Shown: piece by piece, positions 8,254 through 16,296 of the stretch
Layout of the letters: each line of letters starts with the position of its first letter
Numbering within the stretch: the first letter of the stretch is position 1
Source: Planctomycetota bacterium
GTDB taxonomy: Bacteria > Planctomycetota > UBA8742 > UBA2392
NCBI GenBank assembly: GCA_025993795.1
Contig: JAMQHL010000048.1
Location: forward strand, 1-64,000
Reading direction: 5' to 3'
DNA: 64,000 nucleotides
Translations under genes and position numbers: made by a program
Notes under the pieces: model-generated
What the model was told of the DNA's origin: nothing
The model's input: only the letters and a program-made list of their open reading frames with translations
Database searches by the model: none

Positions 8254-9321
8254 TTACCCAATGTCTGTGATGCCCACGTTCTGGCCGCTGATGAACAGGC
8301 TTCCGTTCTGGATCGTGATGGCGTGGCTTTGGACCGGGTGCCCCTCGGGTTGCAGCACGAGAAACTCCGTGGCGTGGCCGATCACGATCCACCAGCGGCC
8401 CTTGGCACCGCTTTGGGCGGAACCCGCTGCGCTGCCCCTGCCTCCGGTGCCAGTGGTGTCATGGCTCGTGCTCAGGCTATAGGTGTAGTTGCCGTCCGCG
8501 TACAGGTCGAGCACTGCATCGCTGGTGCGCGACGCCGTGGTGCCGTCGGCGCGCCTGTTGTAGTGGCTTTCCATCTTCAGCAGACGCCTGCCTGCCAACA
8601 GCCCGATTGCGTCCTTGCGGCGCTGGGCGTCCTGCGGCTTGGCAAAGCGGGCAGACTCGGCCATGGCATCGATCACCTGCTTGATGCGCGACTGCCTGTC
8701 GTCGCTGCCGGACAATGTTGCCAGCATGGCGTTGCCGGCAGGGCCGCGCACAGCCACGCTGCGCCCCCGAAACGTGCCGTAGGCGGTTTGCGCCGTGTAT
8801 TTCTGGGTGTACCGGTTGCCATCGACGACGGGCTGGCCATCGGGCTGGAACACCAGCGTATACTGGGCAACCGGCAGCGGGATCGGCAGCGACAGCAGCG
8901 CCCGCAGATTCTCGTCGCCGACACCGGACAGGCCGATCCAGACGCCACCGATGATCCCCTGTGCCTGCAGGTTCACCAGTTCGGCCGCAGGAGGCATCAT
9001 GGTCAGCATGTAGCCGCCGGCGCCCTGTACGGCGGTCCAGCCGGCTGGCACGACAAAGCTCACGCCGACCGAAGCACTCTTGAGGCGTGTACTTCCACTG
9101 ATGCTGACGCCATAGCGAAGTTCTTCGCCGTCGAGCGTTTCTGGAACATCGTCGGGGATGGACTCTGGTGTGAGGTCGGGGCCGGTCGGGGTCTTGATCG
9201 CCAGGCTGGCACTGTTCGCAGAGTCAGACGCCGCCGAGGTATCAGCCAAGCTGTTACTGCCCGAAGCGCCGCCACATGCGGCAAGCAGCAACAGGGTGGG
9301 TAAGAAGATCGCGACTCGCAT
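8254..9321 (-). CDS. Lipoprotein of unknown function
   Basis: The ATG at 9321 has GGAG seven bases upstream and starts a typical lipoprotein signal (LLAAC, C16); an ATG at 9345 in the same frame lacks a ribosome-binding site. A Ser/Ala/Asp-rich linker (about 17-65) precedes a mostly beta-strand globular part. The protein is about 355 residues long. No catalytic motif is recognisable. The 3' end converges on the siroheme gene with a 12-base gap. Confidence 0.7.
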   Translation of the reverse strand: MRVAIFLPTLLLLAACGGASGSNSLADTSAASDSANSASLAIKTPTGPDLTPESIPDDVPETLDGEELRYGVSISGSTRLKSASVGVSFVVPAGWTAVQGAGGYMLTMMPPAAELVNLQAQGIIGGVWIGLSGVGDENLRALLSLPIPLPVAQYTLVFQPDGQPVVDGNRYTQKYTAQTAYGTFRGRSVAVRGPAGNAMLATLSGSDDRQSRIKQVIDAMAESARFAKPQDAQRRKDAIGLLAGRRLLKMESHYNRRADGTTASRTSDAVLDLYADGNYTYSLSTSHDTTGTGGRGSAAGSAQSGAKGRWWIVIGHATEFLVLQPEGHPVQSHAITIQNGSLFISGQNVGITDIG

Positions 9322-9398
9322 GGTCGGGCTCCGGATCCGGGACACAGGAAGGCGAGCACGGGCTGGTGGGTTGCGCCCTGCACGGGCGCAAGGCCACG

Positions 9399-10934
9399 CT
9401 AGAACTCTGCGCCTATTCTCAGCACGTAGTAGGTATTCGGAACGTCTTTCGGAACGTTGCGGAACTGCTTGAAGTCTTCGTCGTTGATCACGATCTCGAA
9501 TCCCAGGATCACGTTCCGCGCCAGCGTGAAGTTCACGCCGACCATGAACTCGCGCCGGTTGGCGGCGAAACCAGCGGCGTCGGCCAGGCTGAACCCGGGT
9601 ACCGCGCCTGACGACACCCGCAACACCCCGGCAAACGGGTCCGTGGCGTCGAGCGGGTTGTCGTTGTTGTTGGTGACCAGCTCGCTGTATCTGAACAGCG
9701 GCGTAATGCGCAGAAAGAACGGTATGCGCGGCAGCTCAAACGTGTAGCGCGCTTCAACGCCCCAAGCGTCGCGCGTAAAGCGCCCGTCTTCGCCGTGGAT
9801 GTAGTGCGACTGCACGAACAGATCGCCGCCGGCCAGCCGAAAAGAAAAGTCAATGTTCGCGCCCAGGCGCCACTTGCCCCGGCGCACCCGGCCGTTCGGG
9901 TCGATTTGCGTGCCGCCCTTGAAGGGGATGCGCATCATGCCCTCAATCAGGGCCACCTCGTTGCGGCTTAGCTGGTCGATGCTGCCCCAGCCCAGAAAGT
10001 GGATGTAGTTGGTGTTGGCGGCGGTGATGGCTTCCGGGCTGAAGTGCGAGTCATTGCGCAGAAAGCTTGTGGCATTGAAGTCAAAAATGAACCCGGCGCC
10101 GAACTCGGTTTGAATGTAGCGACTGACCTCGCGGGGATCGTCCAGGCCCCGGATATAGCGGGTCTTGTCATCCTGCATCATCGGGTAGTTCAGGCTGTCG
10201 TCCACATGGCCACGGCCAAGCAGCGTGCCGTCACTGAGCGCGCCCACCATGTAGAAGTTCTGCATGATGCGCAGGGTGTAGCGAATCTGGGCCACTTCGT
10301 CCTGATGAAATGCGCGGTGGCCAAGCGCCATCGTTTCACTGCCGCGGGACTGGCGCCAGAAGTGCCCGTCGATGCCGAAAAGAAAGCTGTCGGCGATGTA
10401 TCCCGATGGCAGGAACTGCCCCAGCGGCTTGTTGTAGACGATGATCGCCTTGGGGATCTCGATGATGTCCTGGTCCAGCAGCGAGTAATCGCCATTGTAC
10501 TGGATGCTCAGTTCGCTCTCGACCACGTCGCTGTAGCCGGCAAACACGCTGAACCATGCGCGGCTCAGGTTAATGCCGCTTGCGGCGCGCGAACCGCCGC
10601 CCGGTTGGTCACCCTTTGGGCTGTGCTGGCCCTGGCGATACTTGACCATAATGCCGCCGCTGAACTCCAGAAAAAGCTCCCGGCGCGACCGCAGGGGCGC
10701 GAAATCCTCAAATCGGCGGCGCACGGCATCGTCAACCTCGTCGCGGATGAGTTGCTCAAAGCCTGTGCGCTGGCGTGCCAGTGCGGCTTCAAGTTCTTCG
10801 CGGGTGATGCCGCCGTCGCGGCTCTCACCGTTGCTGCCCCCGTTGTCGGGGGGCAGGGCCGGTTGTGCCGCAAGCGGGCCTGCGACCAGGATGGCCTGAA
10901 AGATGAACCAAATCACGGACGTCAAGACCTTCAC
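9399..10934 (-). CDS. Outer-membrane porin-like beta-barrel protein
   Basis: From the GTG at 10934 the frame encodes a signal peptide (VKVLTSVIWFIFQAILVAG..., cleavage after LAAQ). A short coiled coil follows (REELEAALARQRTGF..., about 38-75), then around 400 residues of alternating aromatic/polar strands ending in YYVLRIGAEF. The C-terminal Phe and the strand pattern fit phosphate-selective porin O/P-like barrels, in which the N-terminal coil mediates trimerisation or tethering. The frame is open to a TTG at 11027, but the signal peptide argues for 10934. Upstream, TTGCCT and TATTAT spaced by 15 bases could be a promoter. Transported solute unknown. Confidence 0.7.
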   Translation of the reverse strand: MKVLTSVIWFIFQAILVAGPLAAQPALPPDNGGSNGESRDGGITREELEAALARQRTGFEQLIRDEVDDAVRRRFEDFAPLRSRRELFLEFSGGIMVKYRQGQHSPKGDQPGGGSRAASGINLSRAWFSVFAGYSDVVESELSIQYNGDYSLLDQDIIEIPKAIIVYNKPLGQFLPSGYIADSFLFGIDGHFWRQSRGSETMALGHRAFHQDEVAQIRYTLRIMQNFYMVGALSDGTLLGRGHVDDSLNYPMMQDDKTRYIRGLDDPREVSRYIQTEFGAGFIFDFNATSFLRNDSHFSPEAITAANTNYIHFLGWGSIDQLSRNEVALIEGMMRIPFKGGTQIDPNGRVRRGKWRLGANIDFSFRLAGGDLFVQSHYIHGEDGRFTRDAWGVEARYTFELPRIPFFLRITPLFRYSELVTNNNDNPLDATDPFAGVLRVSSGAVPGFSLADAAGFAANRREFMVGVNFTLARNVILGFEIVINDEDFKQFRNVPKDVPNTYYVLRIGAEF

Positions 10935-11112
10935 GCGTCGAATTGTGAGGGGTTGAGAGGCAGTCGTCAACGCCCGCTTGAACCTTGTGCAGTTAGTTCG
11001 ATAATACTTGGGCTCCAGGACAGGCAAGCTACATTGACTCCCCCTCGGGGGCTGTTAGGTTGGTCGGATTGTCCAAGTTTGGCGAGGCCCGGCGGAAGCG
11101 GGGAAGGAACGT

Positions 11113-11883
11113 ATGCCCCATACCGATGCCGGTTCTAAGGACGGCGTCATGGTCGTGCGAATGGTCACGGCTACAGATGTCGGCTTGCAACGCAAGAACA
11201 ACGAAGACTCCTGCGCAACGCTGGATGATGCGGGGCTTTGTGTGGTTGCAGACGGCATGGGTGGCCACTTGGGGGGCGAAATCGCCTCCAGCATTACCAT
11301 TGAGACCGTGACGGAAGCGTTCAGGTCGCGCGGCAAAGGCAGCCACGACGAACGCAAAGACGCTGAGCTGCTTCAGAAGAGCATCAAGGCCGCGAACAAA
11401 GAAATCTACCGCCGCGGCAACGCCGACCCCGCGCTCAAGAATATGGGCACCACGATTGTGGCGGCCGTGTTTGACGGCGACTACGTCGTGACTGCCAACG
11501 TCGGTGACAGCCGCATATACAGGCTTCGGGACGGCAAGCTGGCACAAGTGACTGAAGACCACTCATGGGTCGGAGAGTTACGCAAGAAAAACCTGATCAG
11601 CGAAGAAGACGCCCGCAGCCACCCTTTGAAGAACATCATCACCCGCGCTCTCGGCATGGAACAGACCGTCGAGGTAGACGTGAAGTGGGAAAAGGCCAAA
11701 TCGGGCGACGTGTACCTGCTCTGCACGGACGGCTTGACCGACTTGGTGCCTGACGGCGAGATCCAGGCCCACATGCTGAAGCCGGGCACGACGCTGGAAG
11801 CCTTGGCTGCCAGCCTGATTGAAGCCGCCAACAACGGCGGCGGCAGCGACAACATCACACTCGGCCTTTGCCGGGTCGAGTAA
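11113..11883 (+). CDS. PP2C-type protein serine/threonine phosphatase
   Basis: This 256-residue protein is a single PP2C/Stp1-type catalytic domain. Metal-binding and core motifs are all present: NED (30-32), DGMGG (47-51), GDSR (131-134), CTDGLTD (204-210) and SDN (245-247). It should dephosphorylate Ser/Thr phosphoproteins in a Mn/Mg-dependent way and so oppose the two Hanks-type kinases at 44009 and 62548. There is no membrane segment, so it is cytoplasmic. GGAAGGA upstream of the ATG at 11113 supports this start, although the conserved domain begins only at about residue 18, so a slightly later start is possible. Confidence 0.92.
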   Translation: MPHTDAGSKDGVMVVRMVTATDVGLQRKNNEDSCATLDDAGLCVVADGMGGHLGGEIASSITIETVTEAFRSRGKGSHDERKDAELLQKSIKAANKEIYRRGNADPALKNMGTTIVAAVFDGDYVVTANVGDSRIYRLRDGKLAQVTEDHSWVGELRKKNLISEEDARSHPLKNIITRALGMEQTVEVDVKWEKAKSGDVYLLCTDGLTDLVPDGEIQAHMLKPGTTLEALAASLIEAANNGGGSDNITLGLCRVE

Positions 11884-11906
11884 TCAGACCAATCACTGAG
11901 GCGCGG

Positions 11907-12125
11907 TTACTTCTCGCGGATCTTGCGAAGTTCCTCGGCAATTTTGCCAAGGTGCTCGTTGGTCTTGTCGAGCTTGTCGGCAATCGGCTTGAAGGTCTTG
12001 ATCTCTTTGACCTCGCCGGTCAGGCTTTCCACGGCGCGTTTGAGGTAGTCAACCTGCTTGCCGATGTCGGCAAGGTCATTGATTTCGCGGGCGACGTCTT
12101 TGATGGCGTTAGACTCGTCGGACAT
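11907..12125 (-). CDS. Small coiled-coil protein
   Basis: This 72-residue protein starts at the ATG at 12125, which has GGAGG five bases upstream (an ATG at 12146 in frame has none). The sequence is almost entirely amphipathic helix with heptad spacing of I, L and V and many K, E and D residues. It is probably a soluble homo-oligomeric coiled coil. It converges on the PP2C gene with a 23-base gap. No family recognised. Confidence 0.6.
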   Translation of the reverse strand: MSDESNAIKDVAREINDLADIGKQVDYLKRAVESLTGEVKEIKTFKPIADKLDKTNEHLGKIAEELRKIREK

Positions 12126-12273
12126 TGCAGCCTCCAATTGCGCCAATCGTGCCTGCGTGCGGGCCCCGTGGCAACGGGATTTCCGCTGCTATCGGCTTGC
12201 CCAAACCGTACAATGCCCTGTGCGCCGCCCCCGGCGCTTCCCCGAATCCCCTGCGGTTGCCCGACAAGGTCGT

Positions 12274-13038
12274 ATGGACCCGCAACTTGTGCATGCGCTG
12301 AGTCGTCTGACGCCCCAGATTGAGGCGGCACTAGAGTCCCATTTCCCGCCCCAGCGTGGCGCGCTTGGCGAATGCATGCGCTATGCCACATTCAGCGGCG
12401 GGCGCCGCATGCGCCCGGTGCTGTGTCTGCTCGGCGCCGACCTCTGCGGCGTTCAGGGCAAGCGTGCTCTGCCATTGGCGGCCGCCGTCGAGTTCCTGCA
12501 CACCGCCAGCCTGATCTACGACGACCTGCCTGCGATGGATAACGCAGCCCACCGCCGGGGCCAGCCGCCGGCCCACGCCAAGTACAGCCAGGGCGTGGCA
12601 TTGCTTGCCGGTCTGTCACTCGTTTCGCATGCGTTCAGCCTGTTCGCACCCTATCCGGCGCTGGCTCAGCTCGCGTCGCGCTGTGTCGGGGAAATGAGCA
12701 GCGGCCAAGCCATCGACCTGAACGGCGGAAACCGCAGCCCGCAGCACTATCTCAAGACGACGGCCTTGTTCCGGCTCGCGCTGACAGCCGCCGGCACAGC
12801 CTGTGATGCTGAATCAGCAAGACTGCAGGCGCTTGAGGCCTTTGCCACGCACTTCGGCACGGCATATCAGCTCATGGATGACGCTGACGATGAAGGCGCC
12901 GGTCAACTGGCAGTGCAATCGCATACAGAACTTGCGCTGGCGCTAGGCGCGCTACAACCGTTCGCGGACGACAGCGCCGCACACACCCTGTGCGAATACG
13001 CCCGCCAACTGCTGCAATTCGTCGCGGTCAAGCCATAG
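12274..13038 (+). CDS. Short isoprenyl diphosphate synthase (polyprenyl synthetase family)
   Basis: The 254-residue product has the GGRRMRP substrate loop (42-48), the first Asp-rich motif DDLPAMD (83-89) and the second one DDADD (202-206), plus GQAIDL and KTTALF. These are hallmarks of bacterial farnesyl/geranyl diphosphate synthases, which condense isopentenyl and allylic diphosphates. Two features are atypical. The usual NDD after the first Asp-rich motif is NAA. The part after the second motif is only about 48 residues, so the protein is some 40 residues shorter than usual. It may be active with altered specificity or be decaying. The start is taken at the ATG at 12274. Confidence 0.8.
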   Translation: MDPQLVHALSRLTPQIEAALESHFPPQRGALGECMRYATFSGGRRMRPVLCLLGADLCGVQGKRALPLAAAVEFLHTASLIYDDLPAMDNAAHRRGQPPAHAKYSQGVALLAGLSLVSHAFSLFAPYPALAQLASRCVGEMSSGQAIDLNGGNRSPQHYLKTTALFRLALTAAGTACDAESARLQALEAFATHFGTAYQLMDDADDEGAGQLAVQSHTELALALGALQPFADDSAAHTLCEYARQLLQFVAVKP

Positions 13039-13065
13039 CACGCGCTGACCCGCTGACAACCGCCG

Positions 13066-14175
13066 CTACTTGCCTTCGCCTGGCATCCGGATGCGTTTCA
13101 GCGGCACCCATTCGTCGTCGCTGTCGGGAAAACCGTCATAGTGGACAAAGTGCATACCCAGCCGGGTCTGCATGATCTTGGCCTTGTACCACTCACCGTC
13201 GAATTCGACCTCGACCTCCGTGCCGCCGGACAGCACCTTTGGCTGCCACTTCCGCAGCGTCGCCGGCTCAACCCACGCGTCCCACTTCTTGTCCCAGCCG
13301 ATCCAGGTGACGAGGCACTTGCCTTCTTTGTCGGCGAGGATCTTTACTTTGTACCACTTGCCCTCAGATTCGCCTTCGCAACGCTCGCCGGTGCGGCCGC
13401 TACGTTTGCCCTCAGTCTTGGCGAATCCTGTGTTAACGTCAAAACCGCCGGCAGCCGCGCTGCATGAAAGCTGTTCTTCGCTGAATGACATTTCGGCTTC
13501 GCAGTAGGAGGCGGCTTCTTGGAAGGTTACGGTGCCGTCCTCATTTGCATCCAGCAGTGCCGAGCCCTGAATCAGGTCCACAAGTGCCTGGGTGAAGGTC
13601 CAGTTACCAGTGCTCCTGGAGGTCGCATGGGCGCTGGTCAGCACACCGTACTTGAACTTCTTGCGCTTCCGCGCTTCTTCGGCCAGCGCGCCGCTGTGGC
13701 AGCAGTCGGCTGTTAGGAGCACCGTAGCGCCCTGGAAACCCTTCTCGATTGCGTCATAGATCAACGGAATGTGCCAGAAGGTCTTCGCGAACTTGGGCTT
13801 ACTGTCGTAGCAGATCAGCGAAACGGGGCGTTTTGCGTCTGCAAAGTCACGCGAGCCGTGCCCGGCGAAGTAGAACATCAGGGTGTCGCCCTCGCGGGTT
13901 TTGGCCAGCAACTCATCCAGTGAATTGACGCAGTGGTCCCGTGTTGCCTGCTCGTTCTTGATGAAAGTGATGTGGTCTTCGGGTACACCGCGCTTCTTGA
14001 GGGCGTCGATCATCACCGCGTCAACGCGGCCCTCATCGGGCCAGGTGCCCAGCTTCTTGTTCTGATACTGCAGCACGCCCACCGCAAATACCCAGGTCTT
14101 TTCGGGCTGCCAGGTAGTCTGGGCGTGCAGGGCCGTAGCAAACAGTAGCGCAGCCAACGCGAGTACGAATCGCAT
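13066..14175 (-). CDS. Secreted caspase-like protease with EF-hand and two Tudor/agenet-like modules
   Basis: A signal peptide (1-18, cleaved after LHA) precedes a caspase-fold (peptidase C14/metacaspase-like) domain. The catalytic His is H106 in YFAGHGSRD and the Cys is C159 in DCCHSG. At 209-220, D-A-N-E-D-G-T-V-T-F-Q-E fits the 12-residue EF-hand calcium loop, as expected if activity is calcium-controlled. The C-terminus carries two similar strand-rich modules (about 263-300 and 308-353) with W/G-x-W-Y-K-V/A-K-I cores, like Tudor/agenet/chromo-barrel domains. GGAG lies six bases upstream of the ATG. Metacaspases cleave after Arg or Lys. Substrate unknown; Tudor-like folds outside the cytoplasm are unusual. 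Confidence 0.8.
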   Translation of the reverse strand: MRFVLALAALLFATALHAQTTWQPEKTWVFAVGVLQYQNKKLGTWPDEGRVDAVMIDALKKRGVPEDHITFIKNEQATRDHCVNSLDELLAKTREGDTLMFYFAGHGSRDFADAKRPVSLICYDSKPKFAKTFWHIPLIYDAIEKGFQGATVLLTADCCHSGALAEEARKRKKFKYGVLTSAHATSRSTGNWTFTQALVDLIQGSALLDANEDGTVTFQEAASYCEAEMSFSEEQLSCSAAAGGFDVNTGFAKTEGKRSGRTGERCEGESEGKWYKVKILADKEGKCLVTWIGWDKKWDAWVEPATLRKWQPKVLSGGTEVEVEFDGEWYKAKIMQTRLGMHFVHYDGFPDSDDEWVPLKRIRMPGEGK

Positions 14176-14491
14176 GTATTTCTCCGGTCAGTTTCCCGCA
14201 GCATAGCCGCACCCCCCGCTGCTGGACAGAACGACCTGCGCCCGAATGTCGCGCACAGCCGACTACCCCGACGGTGGATCTGCGGAACGGCCAGTTCGGC
14301 CATAAGCTCACGCGCGGCAACGACCCGCGCCTCGTCAATGGTTGGCTTGGTGGTGACAGGGCCGTGGCTAAGAGCTCTCCTGCGCGGCCCCGTGCGCGGC
14401 GCTGTGCAGCTCCTGCAGAGAACTGGCATGAATCGGAAGCCGCAACGTCCGCGCCACCGGAAGTATGCTGTTCGCGGTCCGCCTAGGGCGG
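14176..14491. other. Intergenic region without a recognisable gene
   Basis: These 316 bases between the caspase-like gene and tRNA-Arg contain open frames in several phases, but none has a ribosome-binding site or a recognisable protein. No strong hairpin with a T run was seen. Confidence 0.5.
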
Positions 14492-14567
14492 TGGCACCCC
14501 GGGCAGGAATCGGACCTGCGACCTGCGGTTTAGGAAACCGCTGCTCTATCCACTGAGCTACCGGGGC
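14492..14567 (-). tRNA. tRNA-Arg (anticodon CCU)
   Basis: The minus strand folds into a full cloverleaf: acceptor GCCCCGG with CCGGGGT, the D arm GCTCAGTGGATAGAGC, anticodon loop TTCCTAA, and the T-loop GTCCGATTC. Discriminator G and the CCA end are encoded. It reads the rare Arg codon AGG. Confidence 0.95.
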
Positions 14568-14612
14568 GTGGGGTTACTCTAACAACGCGCCCCTGCGCGA
14601 AAAGGTTGCGGG

Positions 14613-16151
14613 CTATCGGCGTTCGCTGCTGCGGAACACCCGCACGGCGGCAAACCTCGGCGAGCCATCGCCGTACCGATAGTTCTGGTCCAGGCGCTGC
14701 TGCACCTTGCGGTTCAGTGCCGCAGTGTTTGTGCGCACGTCGCCTTGCAGCACAGCCGCCACATCGCGCCTGACATCTTCTTTCAGACGAGCTTCGAACT
14801 CTTGCCAGTTGGCACGGCGGGCAGGCTCGTCCGCGCCGACGAACTGGAACTGCACCTGCCAGTGTTCGTCGCCTGCTGCCGTCGCGAAGCTGATCGGCAG
14901 GTCATACGGGTTGGGGACGCTGCTTTCCTGCACCGACTCAAGCGAGCCGCCGCCCGGCTGCTGTGGACTGCTGCGGTCGCCAAAGATCATGAACAGCGCG
15001 ATGATTCCGCCAATCAGCAGCGCCAGCGCAACGCCAAGGATGGCGACCTTCACCCAGCTCAATGGTGCGCCGCCGCGAACTTCGCCCGTGCTGCCGTTGA
15101 TCAGGACGTTGTAGGCCTTTTCCTTGAATCGGTAGCCCATGATGTACACGGGCAGCAGCACGTGTTTGAAGCTCTGGCCCCAGAAGTTCGTGTTCACGCT
15201 GAGAAAGCGTTGCGTGTCGCCGGGCACGTCGCGCGCGCAACGTGAGTGGCACTCGCCGCGAATACCTGTCTCGGCGATCGTCCAGCATTCCTTCAAGTCC
15301 ATGCTGTAGCGCTCAGCGCGAAAGCCCGCCAAGTACTTGCTGTCGTATGGCACCAGCGCCTTGGTCGGGAAGGGCTCAATCTGCTGCATCCACTTCTGCA
15401 ACTCGGTGCCATAGTACTGCCGCGACGCGCACACCAGCCAGTCATCAAAGAAGTCGCGGCGCTGGCCGCTGGTCCAGACCCAGCGTACCTTCCGCACCTG
15501 GCGTGTCTGGCGCTTGCCCTGGCTGTCGGTGTAACTCTGTGTCACGTAGTAGTAGTAGCCCGCCTGCGCGGTCCAGCTTGAGTGGCTTTGCGTGTCGTAC
15601 GTCCAGAACGGCACATATACACCGTGCAGGTCCTCCACGTTGGCGCGCTGCTGCAGGGCACTGGGCCGCACCAGCTTGACCCACAACCGGCCCCAGAAGC
15701 CGTCGCCGCCGCTGAGCCACTTGCGGAACTTCTCGACCGCGTCAACGCCCTTGAATTGGAAGGGCAGCAGGCTTTCCGGCTGCAGCACGCCAGCCGGCAG
15801 CTCTTCTTCGACAATGCGCTTGCCGCCACAGTAGTCGCAGCGGGCTGTGTGGCCGCCTGTGTCCACGATGATGTCGGCGCCGCAATCCTGGCACTTGACC
15901 GCGCGCTTGCCCTGGGCCTGCACATGCTGCGCATGGCCAAGGTAGCGGGCAATCGCGTCGTTCAGGTCGTATTCAATGACGGCGGCGCCTTCGCGCACCT
16001 CAATCGCCTGGGTGTGGCCGCAATAGCCGCACTTGAGTTCGCGCGCTCCCGGCTTGAACTCAAGGTCCGCCCCGCAGCCGGTACACGGCAGCGTGGAGAC
16101 GCTGGTCTTGTTGCCCTCGACGGGCCCGTCATCATGATCGAATTCGCCCAT
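14613..16151 (-). CDS. Membrane protein with two N-terminal zinc ribbons
   Basis: The 512-residue protein has two zinc ribbons: CxxC pairs at C23/C26 with C41/C44, and C87/C90 with C105/C108. A large Trp- and Tyr-rich cytoplasmic region follows (about 125-360), then one membrane helix (368-390) and a C-terminal domain (400-512) on the far side of the membrane. Proteins of this layout are often annotated as zinc-ribbon or replication-factor-Y-like, but nothing here is a helicase; the helicase label would be misleading. The two ribbons look like a duplicated unit. Function unknown; one membrane helix linking an intracellular metal-binding part and an external domain would suit sensing or envelope scaffolding. 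Confidence 0.65.
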   Translation of the reverse strand: MGEFDHDDGPVEGNKTSVSTLPCTGCGADLEFKPGARELKCGYCGHTQAIEVREGAAVIEYDLNDAIARYLGHAQHVQAQGKRAVKCQDCGADIIVDTGGHTARCDYCGGKRIVEEELPAGVLQPESLLPFQFKGVDAVEKFRKWLSGGDGFWGRLWVKLVRPSALQQRANVEDLHGVYVPFWTYDTQSHSSWTAQAGYYYYVTQSYTDSQGKRQTRQVRKVRWVWTSGQRRDFFDDWLVCASRQYYGTELQKWMQQIEPFPTKALVPYDSKYLAGFRAERYSMDLKECWTIAETGIRGECHSRCARDVPGDTQRFLSVNTNFWGQSFKHVLLPVYIMGYRFKEKAYNVLINGSTGEVRGGAPLSWVKVAILGVALALLIGGIIALFMIFGDRSSPQQPGGGSLESVQESSVPNPYDLPISFATAAGDEHWQVQFQFVGADEPARRANWQEFEARLKEDVRRDVAAVLQGDVRTNTAALNRKVQQRLDQNYRYGDGSPRFAAVRVFRSSERR

Positions 16152-16296
16152 GAGGCGTTCCTTTTAATAGCAAGCGGCTCGTGGGGCGAGAGCCATGAAT
16201 GGCCCCGCCCTGCTTTTCGTGAACACGCGCAACGCCCAATCCGTAGTATCATTAGCCGTCCCGGCGTCCGGCGCCGGGGCTATCAGGAGAAATGCC

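Noticed and set aside
14176-14491. Possible gene remnant on the minus strand (frames with an EARVVAARELMAELAV stretch)
   Set aside because: Only one short helix-like stretch looks protein-like; no start signal, domain or consistent frame could be supported.
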